A stretch of DNA of 60,463 nucleotides from NCBI RefSeq assembly GCF_030291075.1, contig NZ_CP127407.1, positions 4,380,001 to 4,440,463 of the forward strand, in the 5' to 3' direction. A model generated the notes under the pieces. That model had not been told where the DNA came from, did no database searches, and saw nothing but the letters and a program-made list of their open reading frames with translations. This DNA comes from Stenotrophomonas sp. 57 (GTDB lineage: Bacteria > Pseudomonadota > Gammaproteobacteria > Xanthomonadales > Xanthomonadaceae). The stretch's first letter is position 1. Each line of letters starts with the position of its first letter. Shown here piece by piece: positions 19,902 to 28,376 of this stretch. Position numbers and translations under genes: made by a program.

Positions 19902-21941
19902 ATGAACGCGCTGACCGACCGCCAGGCCTGGCTGTTCTCGATCAAGACCTACCTGGCCGCAGTGGCCGCGCTGTACATCGCCATGGCCGGCAACCTGTCG
20001 CGCCCGTACTGGGCGATGGGCACGGTGTACATCGTCAGCCAGCCGCTGCTGGGCCCGACCCGGGCCAAGGGCGTATACCGCATCGTCGGCACCCTGGTGG
20101 CCGGGCTGGCCACCCTGCTGGTGCTGCCGGCGCTGGTGGAAACGCCGCTGGTGCTGAGCGCGGCGATGTCGATCTGGCTGGCCGGCTGCCTGTTCATGGC
20201 CCTGCTCAACCGCGGGCCGCGTGGCTACGCATTCCTGCTGGCCGGTTACACCACCGCCTTCATCGGTTTCCCTGCGGTGACTTCGCCGGAGACCATCTTC
20301 GACACGGTGGTGGCACGCAGCGAAGAGATCATCCTCGGCACGGTGGTGGCGGTGCTGTTCGCCTCGCTGCTGTTCCCCGCGTCGGTGCGACCGATGCTGC
20401 GCGCCCGTATCGGCAACTGGATGGAGGACGCGGCGCAGTGGTGCCGGCAGATTCTTGAACGTGGCCGCGCGCATGCGCCACGCAACCGGTTGGCCGCCGA
20501 CCTGGTGCAGTTCGAGGCATTGATCGAGTTCCTGCGCCGCGACGACCCGCGCCATGCCGGTTCGGCAGTGTCGATGGAGCGGCTGCGCGAACGCATGCTG
20601 CTGCTGTTGCCGGTGCTGTCGTCGATTGCCGACCGCCTGAGCGCGCTGCGCAGCGAGGGGCAGACGCTGCCCGAGGGCCTGCCGGCGCTGGTCGATGACA
20701 TCCACGACTGGATCGATACGCCTGCCAGTGCCAGCGACTACGCACGCCTGCGTGCGCGCATCAGCGCGCTGAAGCCGCAGGTAGACCGCGACCTGCAGCA
20801 CCTGCAGCTGGCCAGCCTGCTACTGCGCCTGGAGGAGCTGGTGGACCTGTGGCAGGACTGCCGCACCCTGCAGCACGCCATCGACCACGGCACCGCACCG
20901 CTGGACCGCGCGCACTACCGCATCCGCACCGAGCGCGTGGCCACCGACAAGCACGTCGACTACGGCATGGCGCTGTTCTCCGCGCTCAGTGCCGGCGTGG
21001 CGCTGATGAGCTACTGCGTGCTGTGGATCGGCCTGGGTTGGGAAGGCGGCGGCAACGGCGCGATGATGGCCGCGGTAACGGCCGCGTTCTTTGCCGCACA
21101 GGACGACCCGGCACCAAGCATGGTCTCGTTCCTGGTCTGGGCCATCGTCGCTTCGCTGGTGGCCGGCGTGCACCTGTTCGGTGTGTTCCCGGCCGTGCAT
21201 GACTTCGGCCTGCTGGCACTGGTGCTGGCGGTGGCGTTCCTGCCGCTGGGGCTGCTGCTGCACCACCCCAAGAGCGCGCTGTTCGCACTGCCGTTGACGG
21301 TGAACCTGGCCGCGCTGCTGAGCCTGCAGAACACCTACAGCGCCAACATCCAGAGCTTCCTCAACTCGTCCATCGCGATGTTCATCGGCATTGGCTTCGC
21401 AGTTGTGATGACCCGCCTGTTCCGTTCGGTGGGTGCCGAGTGGACCGCGCGCCGGCTGGTGCGGCAAGGCTGGACCACGCTGGCCGAAGCCGCCGAAGGA
21501 CGTGGCCAGCAGGACCGCCAGCGCTTCGCCGCGCGCATGCTCGACCTGCTGGGCCTGCTCGCCCCGCGCCTGGCGGCGACGCCCGAGGGCAGTGACATCG
21601 CTTCGGTGGACATGCTCAATGAGGCGCGCATCGGCCTGAACATCCTGCAGCTGCGGCGCGCGCGGCTGGAGCTGCCGGAGCGCAGCCGCGAGGCGGTCGA
21701 GCACATCCTCGAGGAAATCGCCGCGCACTACCGGCGGCAGATTGCCGCGCGCAAGCCGATGGTAGCGGCTGAGGCGCTGCGCGAGCGGCTGGATACTTCG
21801 CTGGGCCGGGTCGGCAGCGTCGGCGCCTGCAAGGCCCGCGACGAGGCGCTGATGGGCCTGATCGGCCTGCGCTTCGCGCTGTTCCCCGAGGCGAAAGCGT
21901 TGGCGCCGGGGTTGTCGATGAGCGCAGCCGCACAGCCGTAG
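19902..21941 (+). CDS. AaeB-like FUSC-family efflux protein
   Basis: The 679-residue inner-membrane component belongs to the FUSC/AaeB family, which exports aromatic carboxylic acids and similar anions. Two membrane blocks are visible: about residues 14-165 (SIKTYLAAVAALYIAMAGNLSRP) and about 355-510 (ALFSALSAGVALMSYCVLWIGL), each followed by a long helical cytoplasmic region. The gene starts 3 bp after the channel gene. With MarR, DUF1656, adaptor and channel it makes a complete tripartite pump; the substrate is inferred from the family only. Confidence 0.88.
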   Translation: MNALTDRQAWLFSIKTYLAAVAALYIAMAGNLSRPYWAMGTVYIVSQPLLGPTRAKGVYRIVGTLVAGLATLLVLPALVETPLVLSAAMSIWLAGCLFMALLNRGPRGYAFLLAGYTTAFIGFPAVTSPETIFDTVVARSEEIILGTVVAVLFASLLFPASVRPMLRARIGNWMEDAAQWCRQILERGRAHAPRNRLAADLVQFEALIEFLRRDDPRHAGSAVSMERLRERMLLLLPVLSSIADRLSALRSEGQTLPEGLPALVDDIHDWIDTPASASDYARLRARISALKPQVDRDLQHLQLASLLLRLEELVDLWQDCRTLQHAIDHGTAPLDRAHYRIRTERVATDKHVDYGMALFSALSAGVALMSYCVLWIGLGWEGGGNGAMMAAVTAAFFAAQDDPAPSMVSFLVWAIVASLVAGVHLFGVFPAVHDFGLLALVLAVAFLPLGLLLHHPKSALFALPLTVNLAALLSLQNTYSANIQSFLNSSIAMFIGIGFAVVMTRLFRSVGAEWTARRLVRQGWTTLAEAAEGRGQQDRQRFAARMLDLLGLLAPRLAATPEGSDIASVDMLNEARIGLNILQLRRARLELPERSREAVEHILEEIAAHYRRQIAARKPMVAAEALRERLDTSLGRVGSVGACKARDEALMGLIGLRFALFPEAKALAPGLSMSAAAQP

Positions 21942-21963
21942 CGCGATACCCTGTGCGTCCACA

Positions 21964-22014
21964 GACCCCGTTGCCGGGGTCGGATCCTTCGCCCCGGGCG
22001 AAGGCTCTGACCCC
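21964..22014. repeat. GGGGTCGGATCC dyad after the efflux operon
   Basis: The outer half-sites GGGGTCGGATCC and GGCTCTGACCCC (21976-22014) enclose an inner CCTTCGCC/GGGCGAAGG stem. An alternative small hairpin, GACCCCG-TTGC-CGGGGTC (21964-21981), shares its left half-site, so the two cannot form together. It lies between the FUSC gene and the next gene on the same strand and could attenuate readthrough. Confidence 0.65.
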
Positions 22015-22035
22015 TGCTCTGCACAGGAAGCTCCA

Positions 22036-22434
22036 ATGAGTTACGACATGATGGTGTTCGAGGCCAGCGCCGCCCCACGCGAGGCCGCGGCGTTCATCGC
22101 CTGGTTCGAAAATCAGACGCAGTGGAACGAGCGCCACGAGTATGACGACCCGGCCGTCAGCAGCCTGGCGCTGCAGGCGTGGTTCGCGGAGATGGCGCAG
22201 GAATTCCCGCCCCTGGACGGCCCGTTGAGCAACGACGGTGATGATCGCGCCGAGGTGACCGAGTACAGCATCGGCCAGGAGGTGATCTACGGTGCGTTTG
22301 CGTATTCGGTGGCCGAGCGCGCGCATGGGCGCGTGCAGGACCTGGCCGAGAAGCACGGCGTCGGCTTCTTCGATGTGAGTGCCGACGAAGCAGCGATCGT
22401 GTTCCCCGATGGGCTGGTGCTGATCGCGGAATGA
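22036..22434 (+). CDS. Conserved hypothetical protein (MSYDMMVF type)
   Basis: A 132-residue acidic soluble protein with no signal peptide or membrane segment. The start MSYDMMVFEASAAPREAAAF resembles small cytosolic proteins of unknown function found in many proteobacteria and actinobacteria. AGGA lies about 8 nt before the ATG. It is separated from the efflux operon by a dyad repeat and converges with recD. I cannot assign a function. Confidence 0.75.
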   Translation: MSYDMMVFEASAAPREAAAFIAWFENQTQWNERHEYDDPAVSSLALQAWFAEMAQEFPPLDGPLSNDGDDRAEVTEYSIGQEVIYGAFAYSVAERAHGRVQDLAEKHGVGFFDVSADEAAIVFPDGLVLIAE

Positions 22435-22505
22435 CGGGGGCGGCAGGGCTGCACCCTGCACCTGCCGAATCAACGTCAACGTCAAAAGCGGGTATTCCTT
22501 GGGAT

Positions 22506-22627
22506 GGCGGGGTGGGTCCGGTTGAGGGGGACGCCGTAAACCCATCCATGGGGGCTTGGTCGCGGCATCCATGCCGCTCACACCCCCTCAACCGGACCCA
22601 CCCCGCCTTCGACAGTTTCCTGCGAGC
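22506..22627 (+). repeat. Long variable-arm hairpin, copy B
   Basis: Left arm 22506-22530 pairs perfectly with 22583-22607 (25 bp). The 52-nt loop (22531-22582) is nearly identical to copy A: CCCAT-CC-ATGGG, then GCGGCAT-CC-ATGCCGC, whose stem bases have changed on both sides compared with copy A. The tag GACAGTTTCCTGCGAGC follows at 22611-22627. The arm sequence is unrelated to copy A. It lies in the 384-bp space between two convergent genes, which otherwise holds only shorter palindromes. Confidence 0.88.
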
Positions 22628-22650
22628 TGTCGGCACGGCGTTCTGTTCTG

Positions 22651-22750
22651 GTGGGTGTCGACCTTGGTCGACACGGTAGATCCACGGCATGCGTGGATGA
22701 ACGTCGGAATGATCGAAGTACGCTGTTGTAGAGTCGAGTCATGCTCGACT
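22651..22750. repeat. Three SMAG-type palindromes
   Basis: Unit 1 is GTGTCGACC-TT-GGTCGACAC (22655-22674). Unit 2 is GTAG followed by ATCCACG and CGTGGAT (22677-22698). Unit 3 is GTAGAGTCGAG to CTCGACT (22728-22750). Units 1 and 2 recur side by side, in decayed form, at 39471-39519, so they may move as a pair. Confidence 0.75.
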
Positions 22751-22774
22751 GCTTCTGCCTGGCGATCAGGTGAA

Positions 22775-22815
22775 GGGGTCAGATCCCGTTCCCGATGGGA
22801 ACGGGATCCGACCCC
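22775..22815 (-). repeat. GGGGTCGGATCC dyad at the recD end
   Basis: Outer GGGGTC and GACCCC enclose ATCCCGTTCCC-GAT-GGGAACGGGAT, giving a stem of about 19 bp with one mismatch. It begins 3 bp after the recD stop and may end recCBD transcription, though no U-run follows. Confidence 0.65.
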
Positions 22816-22818
22816 CGT

Positions 22819-24699
22819 TCAGAACAAGGTGCCCTGCACGGTAGGCTGTTCGATGCGCGCCGGTGCTTCGGCCACCGCTTCCGCACCCAAGCGCCAGGCC
22901 AGGCCACCCAATCGACTGGCGTGGCGTTTCAATGCGGCCTGCAGCACCTCGGCACTGCCGGCCACATGCAGCACCTGGCGGGCGCGGGTCAGGCCGGTGT
23001 AGACCAGTTCGCGCGACAGCACGCGGCTGTCCTGGCGTGGCAGCTGCAGCCACACTTCGTCGAACTCCGAGCCCTGTGCCTTGTGTACGGTCATCGCGAA
23101 CGCGCTTTCGTGCGCGGGCAACGCGGCCGGGTGGAAGGCACGTGGCTGCTCGACGGTATCGCCGGGGAACCAGGCCACCATCGCGCCGCTGCCATCGCGC
23201 AGGCAGATGCCGATATCGCCGTTGAACAGGCGGTGCCGGTAGCTGTTCTCGGTGACCAGCAGCAGGCGGCCCTGGAAGTAGCCTGGGGTGTTGCCGGCCA
23301 GTAATTGCTCGATGCGGCTGTTGAGCCCGCGTGCACCCTGCGGGCCCTCGCGCAATGCGGTAAGCACGCGCAAGCGGCCGGCCTGCTGCAGGGCAAGCAC
23401 CGGATCGGCAGCCTCGGCCAACCCGCGCCAGTGCCCCAGCAGATGCTCGCGTTGGCCGCGCAACGGATCGGCTTCGCCTTCGTGGAAATGCACGCCCGCC
23501 AGCGACCCGCCGCGCAGCAGCTGCAATGCAGTGCTGCTGTCGCCCTCGCGCACGGCATGCGCCAGCGGCGCCAGATCCAGCGCATCGCTTTGCCGGTAAC
23601 CACGTTGCAGCTGCACGCGGCGGCCGGCAAAGGCGCGAGGTGCGGCCTGGGGTAGCAGCGTGGCCGGCGCCAGCAGGCCATGCAGCGCCTGCGCGTCGTC
23701 GGCGCGGGTGCCAATGCCATCGCCGCTGGCACGCAGGATCGCGCTGAGCACGTCACCGGCTTCGACCGACGGCAACTGATCGGGATCGCCGAGCAGGATC
23801 AACCGGGTGCCGCTGGCAATCGCCTCGACCAGCTTGGCCATCATCGGCAGATCGATCATCGAGGCTTCGTCGACCACCACCACATCCACCGGCAGCGGAT
23901 TGTCGGCGTGGTGACGGAAGCGCGGTGAATCCGGGATCACGCCGAGCAGGCGATGCAGGGTGGTGCCGGTACTGGGCAGTGCCGCGCACAGCGCCGGGTC
24001 CACACCGTTTTCCTGCAGCCGTTGCACGGCCACGCGCAGGCTCTCGGCCATGCGCTCGGCGGCGCGTCCGGTAGGCGCGGCCAGCGCCACCGCGGGCAGC
24101 GGTTGGCCGGCCTGCCGGGCCTGTGCCGCCAGCAGCAGCAGCAGGCGCGCGATGGTGGTGGTCTTGCCGGTACCAGGGCCGCCGGTGACCAGCGCCAGCG
24201 GATGGCGCAGGGTCACGCCGGCTGCGCGTGCCTGGTGATCTTCACTGGTCACTGCCTGCGGGAACAGCTGCGCAAACAACGGCGCCAACGCCGTCACGTC
24301 CGGCGCCGGCAGCGGATGCCGACCGATGCGCTGCAGGCCGGCGGCCAGCTGGCGCTCGTACTCGCGGTAGCGGCGCAGGTACAGCAGGCCGTTTTCCAGC
24401 ACGAGCGGCGCGTCCTCGGCGAGGGCGTCGGACTGCTCGGGTGTCGCCACCCATGGCGATGCTCGCAGCTGGGCAAGCCAGTCCTGCGCATCCGGCCATT
24501 CCGGTACGCCCTCCAGCAGGCGCTGCGGCTGCGCCGGATCGAAACCGGCATGGCCCTGCGACACCGCCAGCGAGGCCAGCGCCGCCGCCAGCGCCACGCT
24601 CTCGGGCGTGTCGTCGCGCAGCCGCATCAGGCTGGTCGCCAACGCATGGTCGAGGGTGCGCAGCAGGCCCTTCCGGTGCAGTTCCTTCAACAGGCTCAT
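22819..24699 (-). CDS. recD: Exodeoxyribonuclease V alpha subunit RecD
   Basis: RecD is the fast 5-to-3 helicase of RecBCD, which processes double-strand breaks and degrades foreign linear DNA. The 626 residues carry Walker A VTGGPGTGKTTT (GGPGTGKT 173-180), the DEAD-like VVVDEASMIDLPMM, LILLGDPDQLPSVEAGDVL and the C-terminal AMTVHKAQGSEFDEVWL. The ATG at 24699 overlaps the recB stop by 4 bp; the frame is open upstream, but only as the antisense-phase shadow of recB. It is the last gene of recC-recB-recD. Confidence 0.95.
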   Translation of the reverse strand: MSLLKELHRKGLLRTLDHALATSLMRLRDDTPESVALAAALASLAVSQGHAGFDPAQPQRLLEGVPEWPDAQDWLAQLRASPWVATPEQSDALAEDAPLVLENGLLYLRRYREYERQLAAGLQRIGRHPLPAPDVTALAPLFAQLFPQAVTSEDHQARAAGVTLRHPLALVTGGPGTGKTTTIARLLLLLAAQARQAGQPLPAVALAAPTGRAAERMAESLRVAVQRLQENGVDPALCAALPSTGTTLHRLLGVIPDSPRFRHHADNPLPVDVVVVDEASMIDLPMMAKLVEAIASGTRLILLGDPDQLPSVEAGDVLSAILRASGDGIGTRADDAQALHGLLAPATLLPQAAPRAFAGRRVQLQRGYRQSDALDLAPLAHAVREGDSSTALQLLRGGSLAGVHFHEGEADPLRGQREHLLGHWRGLAEAADPVLALQQAGRLRVLTALREGPQGARGLNSRIEQLLAGNTPGYFQGRLLLVTENSYRHRLFNGDIGICLRDGSGAMVAWFPGDTVEQPRAFHPAALPAHESAFAMTVHKAQGSEFDEVWLQLPRQDSRVLSRELVYTGLTRARQVLHVAGSAEVLQAALKRHASRLGGLAWRLGAEAVAEAPARIEQPTVQGTLF

Positions 24700-27600
24700 G
24701 CGCTGGCTCCACGGGCACGCGCAGCCAGTTCGGCCTGGGCCTGCTCGCCACCGGCGAACAGCGCGTCCAGCGCATCTACCAACGCCAGCGGGAAACGATC
24801 CACATGCACGCCATTGCCGGCCGCATCCAGGCCGCGGCAGAACAGGTAGCGGATGCCGCCCATGTCGCGCTCGTAGTCGTAGGCCGCGCCCAGGCGGAAA
24901 CGCAGCCAGCGATGCAGGGCCACGGTATAGATCAGCGCCTGCAGGTCGTACTCGCTGTGCCGCATGGCAATGGCCAGCAGGTCCGGACTGTAGCCGGGCA
25001 GGCGGTTGGACTTGTAGTCGAGCACGTACCAGCGCCCGTCGCGCACGTAGGTCAGGTCGATCATGCCGGTCATCAGCCCTTCCAGCCGGCGGCGCTGACC
25101 GAAGCCTCGACGACCACTGGAAACGCCGTGCGCATGCAGCACCTGCAGCAGTGCCGGCACGGTGGTCGGCTCGATGGCGAAATGGAAGTCGATTTCCGCG
25201 CGGCGCTCGCCTTCGGCCAGGCTGTACAGGGCGCCGCCTTCGGGCAGCGGTACGGTCAGCGTGTGGCCAACCAACGGCACCAGCACCGCCACGCCATCGT
25301 CCAGATCGACATCGGCATAGCCTTCGTCGTGCAGCGCCTTGCGCAGTACCTCGGCCTGCCCCTCGGGCGCTTCCATTCCCGGTTGCCAATCCGCCCATGC
25401 AGCGAAGTCGACGTTCTCCATGGCCTCATGCAGCACGTTGCCGAAGCGACTGCCCATGAAGCGCGGATCGAGCGGTGCACTGTCTTCGGCGGCCGCGGTG
25501 GGTTCCGGCAGGGCCGGTTCCAGCGGCAGTTCCGGGCCAGCCGGTTCGTCGGCCGCCGGTGCCGGCAGCTCGGTGGCGGCCGCTTCAATATCGTCGCCGG
25601 CGCCCGCATCGGCATGGGCCAGCTGGGTAAAGCTGTAAACCCACCAGTCATGCGGCACGCGCCGGGTCAGTGCACGCACGGCCGGAAGCTCACCTTCCAC
25701 CTCGGCCGCCAGCTGCGGCAGCGTGGCCGGCGCCTCGCTGTCGTCGACATGTACATCGGCATGTGCGCGCAGCCCCTGCAGGTCACCCAGCAGCGGCGCC
25801 AGGCGCGTCCTGCCGAGCCCGGCCAGGTCGCCCACGGCGATCCACAGCGCGTGCTCGGCACGGGTCAGGCCGACATACAGCAGGCGTGCATCTTCGGCAC
25901 GCTGCTCGCGTTCGCGCTGCGCCGTAGCTGCTTCCCAGGCCTCGTCCTTGTCCAGCTTCCAGTGCAGCTGGCGCTGGCCGCCCACATGCACCGTGCAGTG
26001 CGAGGCGGTGTTCGGCGCACCGCCGTCGATGCCGACGAACGGCAGGAACACCAGCGGGTATTCCAGGCCCTTGCTCTTGTGCAGCGTGATGATCTGCACG
26101 CGGCGCGCGTCCGATTCCAGGCGCAGCAGCTGCTGCTCGTCATCCTGGTCGGCGCTGGCCATCTTCCCCTGCAACCAGTCCAGCAGGCCGTGCATGCCCA
26201 GCGCCTGCGCGGAAGCTTCCTGCAACAGTTCACCCAGCTGCAGGTAGTTGGTCAGGCGGCGTTCGCCGTCGATCAGCGCCAACAGGCGCTCGCCCTGCGC
26301 AGCACAGACGTCGGCGATCACCGCGAACGGTCCGCCGCGCTGCCAGCGTTCGCGCCAGTGCAGCAGCTGTGCCTGGAATCCGCGTTGCAGGTCGCCCTCG
26401 CGTTCCATCGCCGCAATCGCGCTTGCGCGCTGGCCGAGCAGTACCGTGGCCAGCGCTGCGCGCAGGCGGCCCTCGTCAGCCGGTTGCAGTAGTGCCAGCA
26501 GCAGCGCACGGAGATCACGCGCTTCAGGCGTGGAAAACAGGCTCTGCTTGCCGGCTGCCACTGCCGGAATGCCGGCCGCGGCGAGCGCGCGCTGCACCAG
26601 GGTGGCCTCGCGATGCGAACGTACCAGCACCGCGATATCACCCGGCTGCACCGGTCGCCCGCGCAGCACGGCGTTGCCGGCCCGCGCATCGACCAGGGTC
26701 TGGTGGATGGCGGCGACGCACGCCTGGGTGGCCGCGTCACGGGAGGCGTCGGCACTCATTGCCTTGTCGCCACCACTGCGCAGCACGTGCAGGGTCAGCG
26801 CGATGGCAGCGCGGCCATCGCGCAGGTAATCCTCGTCAACGCGCACGCCACCGGGCCGCACCCGCTCGAACTGGATGTCGCGTTCGAGGAAGGCGTCTTC
26901 GCCGCCGTTGTCATACAGTGCCTGCAGCGCGCGCAGCACCGCCGGGCGCGAGCGGAAGTTCTGGTCCAGTACCGGCGCCTGCTGCGCCACCTGCTTGGCC
27001 TTCAGGTAAGTGTGGATGTCACCGCCGCGGAAGCCGTAGATCGCCTGCTTGGGATCGCCGATCAGGAACAGCGCCGGCGCCAGGCCGAGTTCACGCACCT
27101 CCGGCGAATTGCCGAACACGGTGTGGAAGATGCCCCATTGGCGGTCGTCGGTGTCCTGGAACTCATCGACCAGCGCGATGCGGTACTGCGCGCGCAGCTG
27201 CTTCACCAGTGCCAGCCGCTGCGGGCCTTCCAGGGCCAGTGCCACGCCATCGATCAGATCGTCGTAGGTCTGCACCCGGCGGGTGCGCTTCAGTGCCTGC
27301 AGGCGGTGCGTGGCTTCGTCGCGAAGCGCGTGCAGGAAATTCAATGCGGTGGCCCGCAGCCAGGCATCGCGTTCGGCCAGCAGCGCGACATAGCGCGCCA
27401 GCGGCACCTGCAACGGGGATGACGGCGTGCGCCCGGCGAATTTCTTGTTGGTCTTGGCGGCCAACGCCTCCGGCAGCAGCGCCGGCAGGCGTTCGCTGGC
27501 CAGCAGTTCGCGTGGATCGGCACGCTCGGCCCAGGCCAGCAGCTGCCGGCCCAGCGGGTGCAGCCAGCCCAGCTTGTACGACACGCCGTTGATCCACTTG

Positions 27601-28376
27601 TTGTCGACGGCATCGCAGAGGTCGATGAAGAACTGCTCGCCATGCGCGCGCACGCTTGCCGACAGTGCTTCCGCCGCGCTCTGCAGGGCCGGATGCGGAT
27701 CGGGCAACGCCACCGGCTGCGGCAACGGATGCAGTGGCGGCGCGGCCAGCAGCGCGCGCAGATCGGCAGCCAGCGCGTCCGGGGTGGACCACAGCCAGGT
27801 CAGCGGTTCCAGCGTGGTCGGGTCGTTGGCATGCACCCGCCACAGGTCCGCCGCCAGCTCCTCCAGCAGTTCACGATCGCTGGCCAGCAGTTCCGGCGGG
27901 TCGAAGGTGTGGCCGCTCTCCAGCGCATGCTCGCGCAGCACGCGGGTGCAGAAACCATGGATGGTGAAGATGGAGGCCAGGTCGATCTCGTCGGCGGCCA
28001 CCTGCAGGCGGCGCTTCAGTGCGGCGGCGCTTTCACTGCCCTCCTGCAGATGCCGCTGCAGCACCTCGCGGGTGAGACGCACGTCCGGCGCTTCGCCCTC
28101 GGCCGGTTCCAGATCGACCAGCCTCGCGGCCAGCGCCAACCGCTCGCGGATGCGCTTGCGCAGTTCCTGGGTGGCGGCGTCGGTGAAGGTCACCGCCAGG
28201 ATCTGGCCGATGCGCAGGCCCTGCTCCACCACCAGCCGGGTGAACAGCGTGGCCAGCGTGAATGTCTTGCCAGTGCCGGCGCTGGCTTCGATGAGGCGGA
28301 TGCCGTCCAGCGGCAGTGCCAAGTAAGGGTCGCCGACCATGGGCACGATCGGCTCGTCTGCGATGGCACTGTTCAT
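24696..28376 (-). CDS. recB: Exodeoxyribonuclease V beta subunit RecB
   Basis: RecB is the 3-to-5 helicase and nuclease subunit. The 1226-residue protein has Walker A EASAGTGKTFT (ASAGTGKT 31-38), ALVDEFQDTDDRQW, QAIYGFRGGDI and ITLHKSKGLEYPLVFLP as UvrD-type motifs, and an intact C-terminal nuclease centre with GMIDLTYV and VLDYKSNRLPGYS. It overlaps both recC and recD by 4 bp, so the three genes are translationally coupled. Confidence 0.96.
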   Translation of the reverse strand: MNSAIADEPIVPMVGDPYLALPLDGIRLIEASAGTGKTFTLATLFTRLVVEQGLRIGQILAVTFTDAATQELRKRIRERLALAARLVDLEPAEGEAPDVRLTREVLQRHLQEGSESAAALKRRLQVAADEIDLASIFTIHGFCTRVLREHALESGHTFDPPELLASDRELLEELAADLWRVHANDPTTLEPLTWLWSTPDALAADLRALLAAPPLHPLPQPVALPDPHPALQSAAEALSASVRAHGEQFFIDLCDAVDNKWINGVSYKLGWLHPLGRQLLAWAERADPRELLASERLPALLPEALAAKTNKKFAGRTPSSPLQVPLARYVALLAERDAWLRATALNFLHALRDEATHRLQALKRTRRVQTYDDLIDGVALALEGPQRLALVKQLRAQYRIALVDEFQDTDDRQWGIFHTVFGNSPEVRELGLAPALFLIGDPKQAIYGFRGGDIHTYLKAKQVAQQAPVLDQNFRSRPAVLRALQALYDNGGEDAFLERDIQFERVRPGGVRVDEDYLRDGRAAIALTLHVLRSGGDKAMSADASRDAATQACVAAIHQTLVDARAGNAVLRGRPVQPGDIAVLVRSHREATLVQRALAAAGIPAVAAGKQSLFSTPEARDLRALLLALLQPADEGRLRAALATVLLGQRASAIAAMEREGDLQRGFQAQLLHWRERWQRGGPFAVIADVCAAQGERLLALIDGERRLTNYLQLGELLQEASAQALGMHGLLDWLQGKMASADQDDEQQLLRLESDARRVQIITLHKSKGLEYPLVFLPFVGIDGGAPNTASHCTVHVGGQRQLHWKLDKDEAWEAATAQREREQRAEDARLLYVGLTRAEHALWIAVGDLAGLGRTRLAPLLGDLQGLRAHADVHVDDSEAPATLPQLAAEVEGELPAVRALTRRVPHDWWVYSFTQLAHADAGAGDDIEAAATELPAPAADEPAGPELPLEPALPEPTAAAEDSAPLDPRFMGSRFGNVLHEAMENVDFAAWADWQPGMEAPEGQAEVLRKALHDEGYADVDLDDGVAVLVPLVGHTLTVPLPEGGALYSLAEGERRAEIDFHFAIEPTTVPALLQVLHAHGVSSGRRGFGQRRRLEGLMTGMIDLTYVRDGRWYVLDYKSNRLPGYSPDLLAIAMRHSEYDLQALIYTVALHRWLRFRLGAAYDYERDMGGIRYLFCRGLDAAGNGVHVDRFPLALVDALDALFAGGEQAQAELAARARGASA

